Shown here in pieces: positions 11,155-25,264 of a stretch of 64,000 nt of DNA. This stretch comes from Phlebopus portentosus. Its lineage: Eukaryota; Basidiomycota; Agaricomycetes; Boletales; Boletinellaceae. Numbering within the stretch: position 1 is the first letter of the stretch; every line of letters begins with the position of its first letter. The translations under genes and the position numbers were made by a program. The stretch covers positions 1,550,001 through 1,614,000 of the forward strand of contig JAYXKI010000010.1 in NCBI GenBank assembly GCA_037892935.1, read 5' to 3'. The notes under the pieces were generated by a model. It saw only the letters and a program-made list of their open reading frames with translations. It did not search any database and had not been told where the DNA came from.

Positions 11155-14100
11155 ATGGCGCTTGCTATCGAAACTCCTTCTCGAATATGGAGGCGCATTA
11201 TTAAAGAGGGTGAAGCTCGCGACTCCGAAATGCCCTCTCTGCCCTCACTCCCTGATCTGGACGTCTCTGGTTTATCTGACTTGGAACTCCCTTCCCTTGC
11301 CCCGGAAGTAGATGCCATCAAGGCCACTGTCAACTCGTCAGAGGAGAAAGCCGTTCAGCATCCTTTGACACCAGCCATGCCACAGTCAGCTTGGTATCCT
11401 GGCTCAGGAACGGACGTGACACCTTTGCCAAGCGGCATGTCCTTATATGACGAGATTTCCGGGGGCGAGCATGAAGAATCGGACGAAATAGTTCCTCCTC
11501 GTGTAGGACATCGAGAAGAAGAACTCGGTCTGTCTAATAACGCGAGACTTGGGGACGACCTTTATGCATCCGTTTCCGGCTTGCGCGTCACAGAGCAGTC
11601 GGAGCGAGTTGGCAAACAAGAAGGAGGTGTTGCAGCAGAGATGAAAGCGGGACTGGAGACAACGAGCCACCTAGATCAAGCTATCTTTATTGACAGAGGT
11701 CTAGTCTCTGCTGGTTTATCTCAAGGTCTCGAAAGCCATCGTGAAAGTGGCTCGCTTCCGAACGTAAGTCGTGCCTTTCTGAGGTCACCGTTCACATACA
11801 GAGATAAAGCTAACATACTCGCTTATACAGGCGATCATCCGACGTGAACCGAAGGATGTCGATGCGTACAAGGCGTACAGTTCTAATCGACATATGATCC
11901 GGTCTCCGTCACTTCCCCCCACTTCTCCTGCTAGTACAAGCCTTCCAGACATGTCAGACTCTCACTTGCATTACTCGAACACAGTGGAGCATCGCACATG
12001 CACGCAAGAACAAAAGTCCGCTCTGGAGACTCTTCATGCATCGCTCATATCAATACAAAAGTGCAACGGTCAAGAGCAAGCCGAGGAAAGTACCGAGACT
12101 GAGCACAATCAGAGGACCGAAAAGGCCGCCGTATCACGGGAACCTACCTTTTCCTTGGAAGATTCGGAAGCTACACGCGGAACAGGGGTTCGCTTTTCTC
12201 AGGTCATGAACATTCCTTCGAGCTCAGCAACACCCTCTCAAACATATCCATCGCATGTCATTGGTCATCGGTTTGGACGGCTTCTGGAGCAAGATAAGAG
12301 AGAACTGGACGAGGTAGATGATTTGGCGACTCCGTTGCCACGAAAGAAATCGTTCCTGCTCAGTGTAGTGCACTCCACGACAAGATCACGTCTCGCTTAT
12401 CCAACTCCACATCCCAAAGCTCGGTTTGACAAGGCGGCGGCTGGGCCAACAGCCGGCCCCTCGCGAATGTTTAACACCGGCAGGAACAAGCCTCGCCTGT
12501 CTCATCCGCTGCCGCGAATGTCAACTTTCTTCCCGGTAACACCTCTCGTTAATTTGCAGAGCGACATGGAGATCGATGACCATCTAGAAGGAGCAGCCAG
12601 TAATTCTTTTGTCTCCACCGCTTCGTCTCACGATCTGACCGTCCATCATCGCGCAAACGCGTCCTTTGATCCTTTAACTGAACCTCAAGGAGTTAGTCGG
12701 TTCAATGCCGGGAAACTAAACACGTATTTGCACGGTCTAAACAGACGGCTCCAGCAGGAAAATGAGCTTCTCGTGAATAGAATTCGGACTCAACAGACGG
12801 AACTTGAAAGTGTTCGCGATCATGCAGGGCGTCCGGAGCTTAGCGGAGTCGTGGAAAATGATGCAGAACAATGGGTAGCTGAGAAAGAAAGCCTCGAGCA
12901 GAAGATAGTTGAGCTTGAACGTCTACTCGGAATCAGAGACAAGGAACTAGCGGATGAGCAAGCGCTGCGATTGCGTGACAAGGAAAAGTGGAAGGAAAGG
13001 ATGTCAGAAGTCGAGGACGGAGTCGGGCAAATCATTACAAATTTGGAGGAACGTGTCCAGAGAGCCGAAGCGAAGGCAGCGCTATTGGATGATGTCGAAC
13101 GGCAGTTGCAAACTGTTCACGCAGAACTTGAAAGTACCAAGTCTACTAACCAGGCGTTCAGGCAACGCGCGGGGCAGGCCGAGCAGATGCTTACCCACAA
13201 CGATGGCGACGGGGGTTCGACAAATAACTCACCGGCGAGTGGCCATGTGGATATACAAGTGCTAAAGCACCAGGCGCAAAGGAAAGATGATGTACTCGCA
13301 TCGCTACACGCTTGTCTTGCGGATAAGGACAAGGAAGTCTCGTCCCTCCGTAGCATCATCCGTGATCTCGAATCCAGCCTTCGCATCGCACGAGAGACGA
13401 TTGAAACCTCTCATCAAGATGTTAAAGAATTGCGATCGACTCAGAAGGAGCTGAAGGAAGAACTCCGTTTTGCTCAAACGATGGCAGACAGATTAAGGTC
13501 GGAGCTGACCCTTAGTTCTACCCAGTTCAGAGATCTCGAGAAAGAACTAGATAAAGCTCGCGAAAGGCACGCCGAGAAACAAGAGGTACTGGACATTGCG
13601 AACGAGCGAATTACATTGTCTTCCGACGAGCTTGAAAAGGCGAGATCAAACGTACAGCAACTCGAAAATGCACTGGAGGAAAGTGATAAGAAAACCCTCG
13701 CAAACAGTGACGAGCTGGTCGAGTTGCGTTCGAAGTTGGCGATGATGGAGCGCGAGCACGAAAAAGCAAAGAAACATAACTATTCACATAGCAACATTAC
13801 AGATGATAGTGTCGATGTCGCTAGCCTGAAAACCGAGCTCTCTGAAGCAACGAAAGAGATTGGGCGTTTGACCTCCTTGTTAGATCAAAATCCTGCTCGC
13901 AAGGCTCTCGACAAGGCAAGAGAATCTCGAATCAATCTTCTTGAGAAAGAGAACCAGGAACTACTTGAACAACTATGCGCTGCCCGCGATCCATCATATT
14001 ATGCTACGCCTCATCGGAATCCGAGCATGAGCGGTCTATCGCCAATGCATCGGCGACTCATTAACTTAACTCTAAGGACACCAAAGACTCCAGGCGAGCC

Positions 14101-16256
14101 TCTCAGAAACGTAAGTAAATCAGCTAATTGTTTCAGCTTCTCTACTAACTACATTAACTGCATTGTCAGGCGTCCTGGCTCATGAGTATGACAGGCGAGA
14201 TATCGACGGCTCAACTTGTGGAAGAGATTGGTCGATTACAAAGGGAGCTGGACATGGCCAACGAAAGCATTGATGATAAGCTGGATAAACTCGAGGAGGC
14301 CGGGCTAGGCGTTGTGGGGCTAACAAAGGCTCTGGAAGGTGCCCGAAGACGGATCGTGGATTTGGAGAATGAACTGCAGGATCGAGATCTCCGACTTCCA
14401 GAGCGATTCTCGTGTCCGCGATGTGGAGAATACGAAAATGGCAAATTCATATGCAAGGAGTGCGTCTGAAGCGATTTTCTATCGTATGTTTTTTGACACC
14501 GTTCAACTAGCACCGATGCGACTTTGCAGTTTCGGCTCGCCGCAGTGACAGCAGAATTGGAATCATTGAAAAAGCAACGTGACGAAGAATTGGTAAGCTC
14601 ATCAGGAGAAAAGACCATGCTGCGGGATGCTACGAACCGTTTGAACATTGAGATAAAGCGTGCCAAAGAAGAACTCAAGGCGGCTGAGAAACGCGGCCAT
14701 ATGGCTGAGAGATCGAAATCGGAGCTGCAGAAAGTGGGTTGTCTTATTTAGTCGCAAACTCAAGGCATTCCATTGATCAATCACAGGAGCTCACGAGAGC
14801 CAAGAAGATTATAGATGATCTGGAATATTACCTTCAATCGGAGCGATCCCGACTTCGTACCATGGACCTTGAAAACTCCGACGCCTTACGGGAAAAGGAG
14901 AGAATCCTGCAGAAGCTGCACGAAACCGAGCAGGCGAGCTGGATTATCACTGCAAACCGAGAAGGTTTCTAATAGTCTTCTGTAGAGAATGGAACAAGCT
15001 CGAGATCGGATCTTCCTACTTAAGGAGGCCAATATCAAGCTCGAGGCTGAGTTGAAAAGTCAGTTTCTTCTGCTTCTTGTCCAAGCGATCCGGTGTTGAC
15101 CAATAACGACAGTCCAACGAAAGACTAGTAATATTGAAGAGACGCTCTTTGGGAACAAAGAAACTATTGAGCGACTTCGCCATGAACGGTCTGAACTTTC
15201 GGACAAGTACTATGACCTACATCAGCAACTCACCGAAGCCTCAAAGGTAGGTCACATCCACGCCGCGGTAAAATCGGTCTCTCACTCGACATGAATAGAA
15301 TGCAAACGAGCTGACGTCTAAGCATGCCAAGTTGCAAATGTCATACGACGCTCGTCGGCACCAGCTAGATCGACAAGCTCAGGAGATTGAGAATCTTCGC
15401 TCCGCACTGTCATCGCAAATGCAGATCTTAGACAACGCTAGGTGGAAGAACGAAAACGCCCAAGTAGAGAGCACAGAGCTCAGCTCTTTAGCCCGGAAGC
15501 TTGAGTCCGAGCTCAAACGCATTCAACACGAGGCAAATGGCTTTGGGCGTGATCTCGTTCATCTGAAAGCGGAGCGGGACCAGATGATGGCCCGTCACCG
15601 CGAAGAAATTGAGTTACACGAACGCGAGACCAACCAAGTCCGAGCCCAGCTGCGAAGTCTGAAGCAGCAAGTTGCAAACCGGAAGGAAACCCACGATATA
15701 GCTTCAGAGATGTAAGCTACATGATTCTCTTTTGACAAAGCCAATTGACCAAGGTTTCTAGACACGCGGTAACGGAGTGCTTGCGACTCAGGCACAACCG
15801 AGAGTGTAAAGGGCTCTTCATTCAGATTCGATATCTCAAAGCAAAGTTCACGCGAGAAGCTGCACTACGCAACGGCCTTAGTTATCAGAAGGGCTACCTG
15901 CTCGTTCTCTTGTCTCGGTACGAGACGAGGTCAGGATTTCCTATTAAAAGTGTCCAGATTTCAACTAAGTTGTAAATTCAGCGAAAAAAAAAATCTCGCT
16001 ACGATCGCACACGTTGGCTTCCAACGGACTTCCACCCTAAACCCCCGACCTAAATCATTACGGACGGCTGCTTTAGCAGTTATGTTCATCTCCCGAACTC
16101 GGTTAGCCTAGTCACAGATAATCTGTCTTTTGTTTATACTAATGTTTAACATCGAACAGGCGAGCGAGTGACACATGGCGAGAACAGCGGTCGGCTTGCT
16201 CTTCCGTCGCAGTTGCATTGGATAACGTAAGGAAAAATCGAGCGTTGAGGATGTAG
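11155..16256 (+). CDS. Pericentrin/Pcp1-like spindle pole body coiled-coil protein with PACT domain
   Basis: Predicted to anchor gamma-tubulin complexes at the spindle pole body. Eleven exons give a consistent frame and about 1,508 residues: 11155-11763, 11831-14110, 14170-14463, 14530-14733, 14787-14933, 14986-15058, 15113-15246, 15299-15711, 15762-15917, 15982-16101, 16160-16256. The N-terminal ~200 residues are polar and acidic. Long heptad-rich coiled coil runs from about residue 480 onward. A CxxC...CxxC pair (SCPRCGEYENGKFICKEC) sits at the end of exon 3. The C-terminus matches the PACT module: CKGLFIQIRYLKAKFTRE, YQKGYLLVLL, then TAALAVMFISR and RASDTWREQR. The start at 11155 (MALAIETPSRIWRR) was preferred over an upstream in-frame ATG at 11077 because the polar family-like N-terminus begins there. 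All introns are GT-AG except intron 5, which appears to be GC-AG. The 3' end is convergent with the cardiolipin synthase gene. Confidence 0.85.
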
Positions 16257-16467
16257 GATTTCATCTGTGGTCTGTGCTATTAGGTAAATTATGCGCTTTG
16301 CTTGTGCTATTAGCTCTAGACTGTACTTTCTCCGATAATTGCATAAGTGCGTTATAAAATCATTCAAAAAATCCAAATCGAATGGAATTCCTTCTTTACC
16401 GGGTATCTTGGCAAGACAGAAAAAAAAACGCTCAGCGTGATAACGGTCAAACCATCGGACTCTACGA

Positions 16468-17599
16468 TCATTTCCTGAACGACTTCGAAGTTATAACCCG
16501 CACCGCGGAAGTCGAAAAGACGTATGAGAGTCCACTCCAGATTGTTGTGCCCGCTACCGTCCACCTTCAAAAGATTCAGGTGGTGTGACGATGAAAGCGT
16601 GGACGTCATCACTTACTGTAATGAGCGCAATATCAGTTCTGTATTGAACGTCAAGAGAGGCGACATGGTCGTGACTCCCATCAACAGAAGTTGTAGCAAC
16701 GTGTTAATCTGAGTTTCAGTGATTTAGCAAACGAAACTCTGAGTATTGTCTGTTTCTTTACCTTGCTTATGCGAGTAGGGTGTACTTCGGCCGATGGGAT
16801 GGAGAAATCCCAGTATCGTTGAAACGTTTTCTGGATATCATGAAATCAATTGACAGAAAATGAGTAATACGAAATGTCTCGCCGGAGGGGTTAGTGTTTT
16901 ATAACGAATATAGAAAGCAGCGCAGCTCAGAAGGACATCTCGTCCAAGGATTATGACGGCCAGAGGAACTGAGAAAGCTTTAATCGATGTTGAAGAAACA
17001 AAGAACTGTATATTGGCACCTACCTGGAACCATCCCCTTCAATGCCAGAGTGACGGTCAATGTAGTCATCAAAGCTTTGTCTGCGGCAGGGTCTAATATT
17101 GTGCCCAAAACGGAGTGCATCTGATACCGTCGAGCTAGGAAGCCATCGACCTCAACCAACAAGCAATGATATGAATGGATGATTTGAGGAAGACAGAATC
17201 ACTCTCGCCTACCCAGTCCGAAACGCCCGCGTATGCTAGAATTCCAGTCGCAGCTGCAAAGTTACCATTTACAATTGACCAGGCGAGAAAAGGACAGGAG
17301 AGGATTCTGGAGACAGTGAGGGCATTTGGGATCGTATAAATGTTTTCACGAATCAAATCTTTGAAGACGGCCGTTCTCCTGGGTTTACCCTCGTCATTTT
17401 TGTCAGGAGGAAGGTTGGAAAGTCGACGGAGATGGAATGGAAACGAGGACCGAGAAAAGCAGTCTGCAAGACGCGCTGGACTGCTACGACAACCAGAAAG
17501 ATGATTATGACGAGAAAGGGGTTTTAGAGGATAGTAAGATGATATTTGTTGCGTAGACAGGCATGCTACACGACGAGGAACGAGATTGAGATTGAACAT
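16468..17599 (-). CDS. CRD1: Cardiolipin synthase (CDP-alcohol phosphatidyltransferase family)
   Basis: Joins CDP-diacylglycerol and phosphatidylglycerol to form cardiolipin at the mitochondrial inner membrane. Six minus-strand exons (17599-17213, 17150-17024, 16968-16871, 16830-16762, 16708-16617, 16564-16468) keep frame and give about 289 residues. The catalytic signature D-x2-DG-x2-AR-x8-G-x3-D-x3-D is complete and is formed across intron 1 (SDW joined to VDGFLARRYQMHSVLGTILDP). The N-terminus is rich in Arg and Ser without acidic residues over the first ~60 positions, as in a mitochondrial presequence. Hydrophobic helices follow (LTVSRILSCPFLAWSIV, AVIILGRDVLLSCAAFYI). The C-terminal exon is typical of fungal members (WTVAGTTIWSGLSYVFS). 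The gene is divergent from the transporter gene, whose start is only 147 bp away. CRD1 is the yeast name, assigned by family. Confidence 0.88.
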
Positions 17600-17746
17600 G
17601 AGAAAGGTAACAGACGCGGTGGGAACAACGTAGTACAGTACATACCATACTCCAATGCTTCCCGCTTAACCGTCATCAGCAGTACCAGTACCAGTACTAG
17701 TGATGCTCTTCCCATAGCACTCATCCACTCTCCTTCATCATCCATC
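17600..17746. promoter_or_regulatory. Short divergent intergenic region
   Basis: Only 147 bp separate the start codons of the minus-strand cardiolipin synthase and the plus-strand transporter, so the two genes probably share a bidirectional promoter. The stretch includes a short AGTACC/AGTACT repeat near 17680-17700. No canonical TATA box is evident. Confidence 0.5.
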
Positions 17747-19168
17747 ATGCAGCCTTCCCCTAAGTCCGACTCGCATCTTCGCCATCGGTCGCGACCCGGC
17801 AAAGCACCATTAGCAACTCAAAATGGCTCCGTCAATCCTGGTCTCGCAAATGGCATCGCGAACCCAAAGTTCGGGACTGGTGCATTATCCGACTTTGTCC
17901 TGATCCTCTCACTTGTCTTTGGAGGCTGTTGTATGTGAGCCGATTTCTTGCGTTTCTGCTTGTGCTTGTACTGTGCTGTGCTCACGGGCCCTGACAGCAA
18001 CGTGTTGTCTTTCGAATCTTTGCTCAGAAGGAGTTCTTCGCTCGGTCAGTTCCTCGCTGGATTCTTCATCTGCCATACTAGCATCAGCTCAATTGATCTG
18101 TAGGGACTCTCATTACGTTTGGACAGATGGTCTTCATTACTTGCCAATCCCTGCCTTATTTCCTGCACCGGAAGCAAACCTCACTTTTGCCAAGCCTGAT
18201 TCCCCGTCAAGTGCCTCTACAAGTCTGGTGCCTCCAAGTGCTTGTGCTTCTTAGCGGCTCTTTGCTCAACAATTGGTCTTTTGCATTCACTCCACTCACT
18301 CTACAGATTGTTTTTCGATCTTCTGGTCAGTGCTTACTTTCTGATCTGTCCAGGTAGCTGGCTTCATGGATCTTTTGTGGTACAGGTCTTCCAGTTTCCT
18401 TGTTCCTCGGCCGAATTTTTCTGAAGAGGCAATATTCTCCTATGCAGACTGTGCGTAGCGCTCGGCTTTTCAAGTCGTTGAAATATCTCAATGACTTGTG
18501 CAGTTATCTGTGCTTTTTGTGACAATAGGTGTCATATTCGCAAGTCTGTCTCGGCCGTCATCGCGAGCGGTGAACAATGCTGACGGCCAGAAGGAATATT
18601 TTCTTGGGATTTTTATGTTGACATTGTCGCTACTGTTGACCGGTGTCCTCGGAGTTCTGCAGGAGCAGACGTACAATGAATACGGACCCTGCTGGAGAGA
18701 AGGTGTCTTTTATACGGTGAGGTGGCACAATAGAAGCTAAAAAAATTCATTCTGACTAGAACATTGTACCGCAGCATCTTCTGTCATTACCGATGTTTGC
18801 ATTTTTAACAAAGGGTATCCGTGAAGGGATCGAGGTGCTAGGATCCGCCAAAGAACATATTCCGAACGCATATCTGGTGTTTGCCGTGAATCTCATGACG
18901 CAGCTTTTGTGTGTTTCGGGAGTCAACCAACTTGCTTCTGTAAGACTTGGCGCAAAAAAATACCGTGTTAGTGCGGAAGGAATCTAATTTTCTTCTGCAG
19001 AGAGTCAGTTCTGTATCGACTAACTTGGTGCTGACCTCCCGGAAGGCATTGAGTCTGTGGTTGAGTGTGTGGCTATTTGGGAGCGAATGGAATTACGGGC
19101 TTGTTATTGGAGCTGTGTTGGTATTCCTTGGGAGTATTCTATATGCCTGCGTGACGACGAGAAGATAG
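17747..19168 (+). CDS. UAA-family nucleotide-sugar transporter (YEA4/SLC35B4-like)
   Basis: Predicted multi-pass membrane transporter moving UDP-N-acetylglucosamine or a related UDP-sugar into the ER or Golgi. Seven exons keep frame (17747-17934, 17998-18044, 18104-18325, 18386-18450, 18504-18716, 18775-18939, 19001-19168), about 355 residues. After a hydrophilic N-terminus of ~45 residues come a first membrane helix (DFVLILSLVFGGCC), the conserved FGQMVFITCQSLPYFL region, IGVIFASLSR, LLLTGVLGVLQEQTY, and the C-terminal STNLVLTSRKALSLWLSVWLFG and LVIGAVLVFLGSILYACV helices, all typical of the UAA family. The start at 17747 is favoured because the longer upstream frame would overlap the divergent gene. 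Substrate cannot be told from sequence alone. Confidence 0.87.
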
Positions 19169-19283
19169 ATAGATATACGATAGATACGAAACGAAATTGT
19201 ATAGAAAAGGCAGAATAAATAGAAATAAATAAATGTCCAAAATAGGGAGTTGCTTTGATGATGACCTGACCGCTTAACCGCGC

Positions 19284-19340
19284 GCTCCTGCTTTTGCCTT
19301 TGCTTTTGCTTTTGCTTTTGCTCCTGCTCCTGCTCTTATT
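19284..19340. repeat. CTTTTG hexamer-like simple repeat
   Basis: The block CTTTTGC/CTCCTG repeats about eight times between the transporter stop (19168) and the kinase start (19418). It is non-coding and probably lies in the kinase promoter or 5' UTR. Pyrimidine-rich stretches are common there in fungal promoters. Confidence 0.6.
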
Positions 19341-19417
19341 CCCACCTCCACCTCTCACCTTTACATCCTGGCGCTCTCTTTCTCATAGCACCGGTTGATC
19401 TCAGACTGGCTCGACAA

Positions 19418-21394
<1,977 letters not shown>

Positions 21395-21759
21395 TATACC
21401 TATACCAATCTCTTCTTTTTACATCCCTTCTATTTTTTGCCTCTACGTGTCCACAGTCGTCCGTCGTATGGGTAGGCACTTTTCTTCTTTATTCCCTTTA
21501 ATATCAGTCCTTTTGTGCGCAGACAGTTCTTTGGCCGCTAAGTCTGTATGTTTCATTTGTACAAAATTGACCAAGTCTCCATTCGCATCAAATTCGTGAT
21601 GGAAGGAGAACCCAAAGCTTAACATAATGCAAGGATACTCGACATGACATGACAGTGCAAGATTGATATAGAAATGACATGTACAGTGTAAATGATTGAT
21701 TAGAACCTATCGGCTGGAATATAAAGACTGTCCGCAGAGCAAAGTGCTCTATGTATTTC

Positions 21760-23475
21760 CTATTCATCTCCGTTCTTGTCTACCGCTCGGATGAGACTTC
21801 TAAGCCGGAGTAATTCGTTGGAGATTTGTCTTATAAACGAGGTCAGATAAATCATGCGTTGACTTCAGCAGTACGACCACTTACTGTGCAATCTTTGCGG
21901 CAGATGAAGAATCTTGCTCTGAACGCTGGAGACTGCCGCGCAATTCGTCCAACTGCAATCTGAAGATGTCTTCGAACTCTCTCTGCAATCGTCTTTCCTC
22001 GGTAAGGATCTGTTGTACTGACGAAAATGCTTCGCGTTCCTTTTCGGACTGCTCTAGGAGCTTCCTGTACTTTCTCCCAACATCCTCTGCCTCTTTTTGC
22101 AACCTTGTCTCTCTCTCCTGCATTTCTTTCTTTAATCGATCCACATCCCGTTTCCAACCTTCTGAGAGATGTGTGATAGAGTCGCGAAGTGTGACATATT
22201 CGCGTTCACATTTCTGTGAAATGGCTGTCGAATGGTGCACTTGGGCTTCCATCTCTCGAAGTGCCCGCTTTGAAGTGCTAGTCTCGCTCTTCAGTTGAAT
22301 CTTCAACGCGGCGGACTCAGTTTCCGCCTTACGTGCACGGTCTAATACCTACCGGTAAAGTAATGAAAGCTATTGGAAAGAAACGAGGCGAAATAGCACT
22401 TGCCTCCTGTAACAGCCGCTCTTTCCTTGCCACGACATTGTTCAGTCCCTCGTTCTCTAGTCGCAATCGCTCTCTGCCATCTTTTAAATCCTCAATCTGC
22501 CGGGTAAGCTGAGCAACCGTACGCTGGCTGAGCCTTAATTGTGTCTTCGTGTTCTCTAGCGCGTTCTTCGCATTGACTACTCCAGCCTGCAAATCTGCCA
22601 GTACTTTAGTCGTGTTTCCTCCGCTTGATCCGAAAGACATGCGCTTCCCAGGAGAAGGGGGGAGATTAAGTGAAGTAGTAGAGGTCGTAATTGTATCCGA
22701 CATCTGAATAGAGTTGGTCGAGGTACCAAGATTGAAAGCTTTCTGGTATCGTAGGGATTGCCCGTCCTCGGCTAGAGTTCGAGCATGGCCTTTAGTTAAG
22801 TAAGCATTTCAAATTGGATCGCAGCAAGACGAGTTTCATTTACCGACAGAGGCGACTGGGATACCTTGAATCATACTGTCAACAGTGCTTCGAATAAAGC
22901 GAGGACCAATGTAGGATGTAAGGGTACGTACGACTCAATGAGCGAGTAGGACTAGCAGAACGTTTGAAATGGTCCGGACTCAGCGTGTTCGCCGTGAAAT
23001 CCGTCGGGACACCTTCACGAATAGCACTTGCCTCCTGTTTGGGCAGGGGCAGCAGAGAATCGGGCCCCGCCATACTTTGCAAAATTTCGAGGCTCGAGGT
23101 CCGCCGTTGTAATTTTAAAGCAGAAGGAGACGAATAGCTTGAGCATTGAGGAGGAGGCAGGTCTGTGGATGATATTGGAGGTGAACTCCGTTTGCTATGA
23201 TTAACAGGCACAGGGTAAGATGACCGATGCAGGATATTCTCTAAGGTTTGCAATTGCGCCTGTTGGTGTCTGATGGTATGTTTCAAAGACGATATATGGC
23301 TACGAATCGAGACTGTAGGTCGATGAACCATCAGTTCATAGATGCTACAGCTAGAGGTATAGTCTGCGTACACACCTGGATCCTCTAGACTGAGAGACGG
23401 GCTAGCTGCACGGACGGAAGCTCTGGATGATGGTCTCGACTGAGGACGCAACACATATTGAATCGAATCGGACAT
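21760..23475 (-). CDS. She3-like coiled-coil protein (SWI5-dependent HO expression protein 3 family)
   Basis: Exon 1 (23475 down to 22932) encodes a Ser/Pro/Arg-rich N-terminus beginning MSDSIQYVLRPQSRPSSRAS. A short exon then gives RIPVASVG and joins at a splice site to HARTLAEDGQSLRYQKAF. The core, about 22700-22405, reads KVLADLQAGVVNAKNALENT and NNVVARKERLLQE, which matches the conserved segment of proteins annotated She3-like in basidiomycetes. A second coiled-coil exon follows (22306-21881), and a last exon ends QISNELLRLRSLIRAVDKNG with stop at 21760-21762. In yeast, She3 links mRNA cargo to a type V myosin. Whether this distant relative does so is inference. All visible sequence predicts long coiled coil without catalytic motifs. 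It is in tandem with the Nup53 gene, 213 bp downstream of it. Confidence 0.72.
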
Positions 23476-23688
23476 GAAAGGGATTCCAAACGAATCCTAC
23501 CAGGAGCACCAGAAATGGTCGCAATACTAATGTTGAACCGCTGTGAGATACGCTGCACGCGGCGGCGCGCTCGCCAAAATCAGCTTACGTACACAAAACC
23601 ATCTGTTGTGTTCACTGTTCTGTTATAAAACGTCTCTAAAATTCATGGAACTACATATACATGATCATACAGAGCACTCGAAATGCAG

Positions 23689-25051
23689 CTACCATCCGAA
23701 GATAAGATCAGAGACTTGTCCAAACATCCCTCTTGCCTTGGCTGGTGAACCGTCAGCCCCGGTAGGCACCTGGTAGGGACTCTCCTTTCTGTTTAGCCCA
23801 GGTGCGGCTTTTCGAAAGGCCGAGGACGATGGTACCAGCCTGATCGGTGTTCCCACTGAAGGTGTGGTGGTTTGCTGAGGGGCTTCTACTTGAGAATTCT
23901 GATCATATATCCTGTCCATACGCTCCTGAGTTGAGGATACAGGGGTTTCTGCTCCTAGACCGGGTGAAGACAATGATGAAATTCTAGCCCCCACACCCAA
24001 AATTTGTTCCGCGGCTACAGGATCCTGAAACAAGAATTAGAGCCAAATCATTCATGAAGCTTTCTGACACGCACCAACCACTTCACCCCGGTCATCCATC
24101 TTCCACCTTCTCCGCTGAGGATCTCACCGTTCCACTTGCAGGCTCTGGCAGCCTCCCAAGGTAGTTTGTAGCCTATTTTGAATGCGTTCTCAACATCGCC
24201 ATGTCGATCCGGTTCGGTGCATCCTCCTTCCGCAATACTTTGGAAATGGGCAACGGTGGTCGAGTATTTCGCCGGCGGATACCCGAATACAACGACAAAA
24301 AGAGTCTGATACTGTACTGTGGGAGGTGAATTCGGTCTGTTGTTGGTCTTGCTGGTAGATACAGGGTGCCCTGTCGACTACAATGTGCTGGCTTCAACAC
24401 ATGTCACGCTCAATGCATAGCAGAAATACCTGTCTTTGTTGGTGAATTTCAGTCACCAGGTCGACAACAGAGGAGGTCGGAGGTCCGTCTCCGTCAGAAG
24501 TTTCTCTGTGACGATGCCTGAACGATTCAACCAGAAGTTAGTCACGCTAAAAACACGACGCAAGGCAAGTTTATACTTCGAGGATGTTGTTTCGAACATC
24601 GAGTCAGAGCCGAAGTCAGAGGGGACATTACGCAAATATGTTGAGCTCGTCTTTGCTCGCGTTGGTATAAGCAGAGGCTCCTCGTGACGCTGACCGGCCA
24701 CAGGCAGCACCTATAAAGCAAGGATACATGGGTGTGATCTTCAAAGGGCATGGCCACTTACCTGACTCTGGGCGAGAGACTGCCGAAAAGAGCGGGAAGA
24801 GAAACAGAGTAGTCAGAAATCGGGCCAAGCCAATATACATTGCCTCATACTAAAAGATATCCAGGTTGGTATTGTGGCCTTGACTGGGCAAGAGCATCGT
24901 TGAGTCCTTGTCCAGGAGCCACGCTGAATCCACTGGACATGTTATTGCCAGTATTCTGACCATAAGCATGAACAGATGCAGAAGGATGGCCGTGCAAGTG
25001 CGGGGAGCCTAAGGAAGTCCGTTGTCTGTCCTGCGAAATGCTCGACGCCAT
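23689..25051 (-). CDS. NUP53: Nup53/Nup35-type nucleoporin
   Basis: Structural nucleoporin of the inner ring, predicted at roughly 330 residues over about six exons on the minus strand. The N-terminus (MASSISQDRQRTSLGSPH...) is Gly/Ser/Gln-rich. The atypical Nup35 RRM lies at about 24320-24070, with VVVFGYPPAKYSTTV, then TEPDRHGDVENAFKIGYK and PWEAARACKWNGEI. After an intron the tail ends MFGQVSDLIFGW immediately before the stop (23689-23691). A terminal amphipathic helix ending FGW is the membrane-binding signature of Nup53/Nup59/Nup35. The gene model needs several small introns, including one after PGYLL and one after SLAQSQ. The 5' end is about 210 bp from the foldback MITE at 25265, the right border of the gene island. 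NUP53 is used as the family name. Confidence 0.86.
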
Positions 25052-25264
25052 AAGATAAAGATCCTACTTTTGGTGACTGGCAATCCTAAGCTCGCGGCGT
25101 GCGCGTTTTTTCTCAGGCGGAGCTCAAATTGTTGCTTTTTTCGGTAACTCACGCCAATCTCACTGTGTCACTTTTCAATTTACCACAATAAAAGGAATTT
25201 GTAGCAGAGCTAGTCATGTATAATAGTTGCACATGGCTGTATATGATCATACTCTTTGTATTTA

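Noticed and set aside
16364..16612. Minus-strand 82-residue open frame ending in the Pcp1-cardiolipin synthase gap
   Set aside because: It overlaps the last cardiolipin synthase exon in another frame. The exon model with family-typical C-terminus explains the region.
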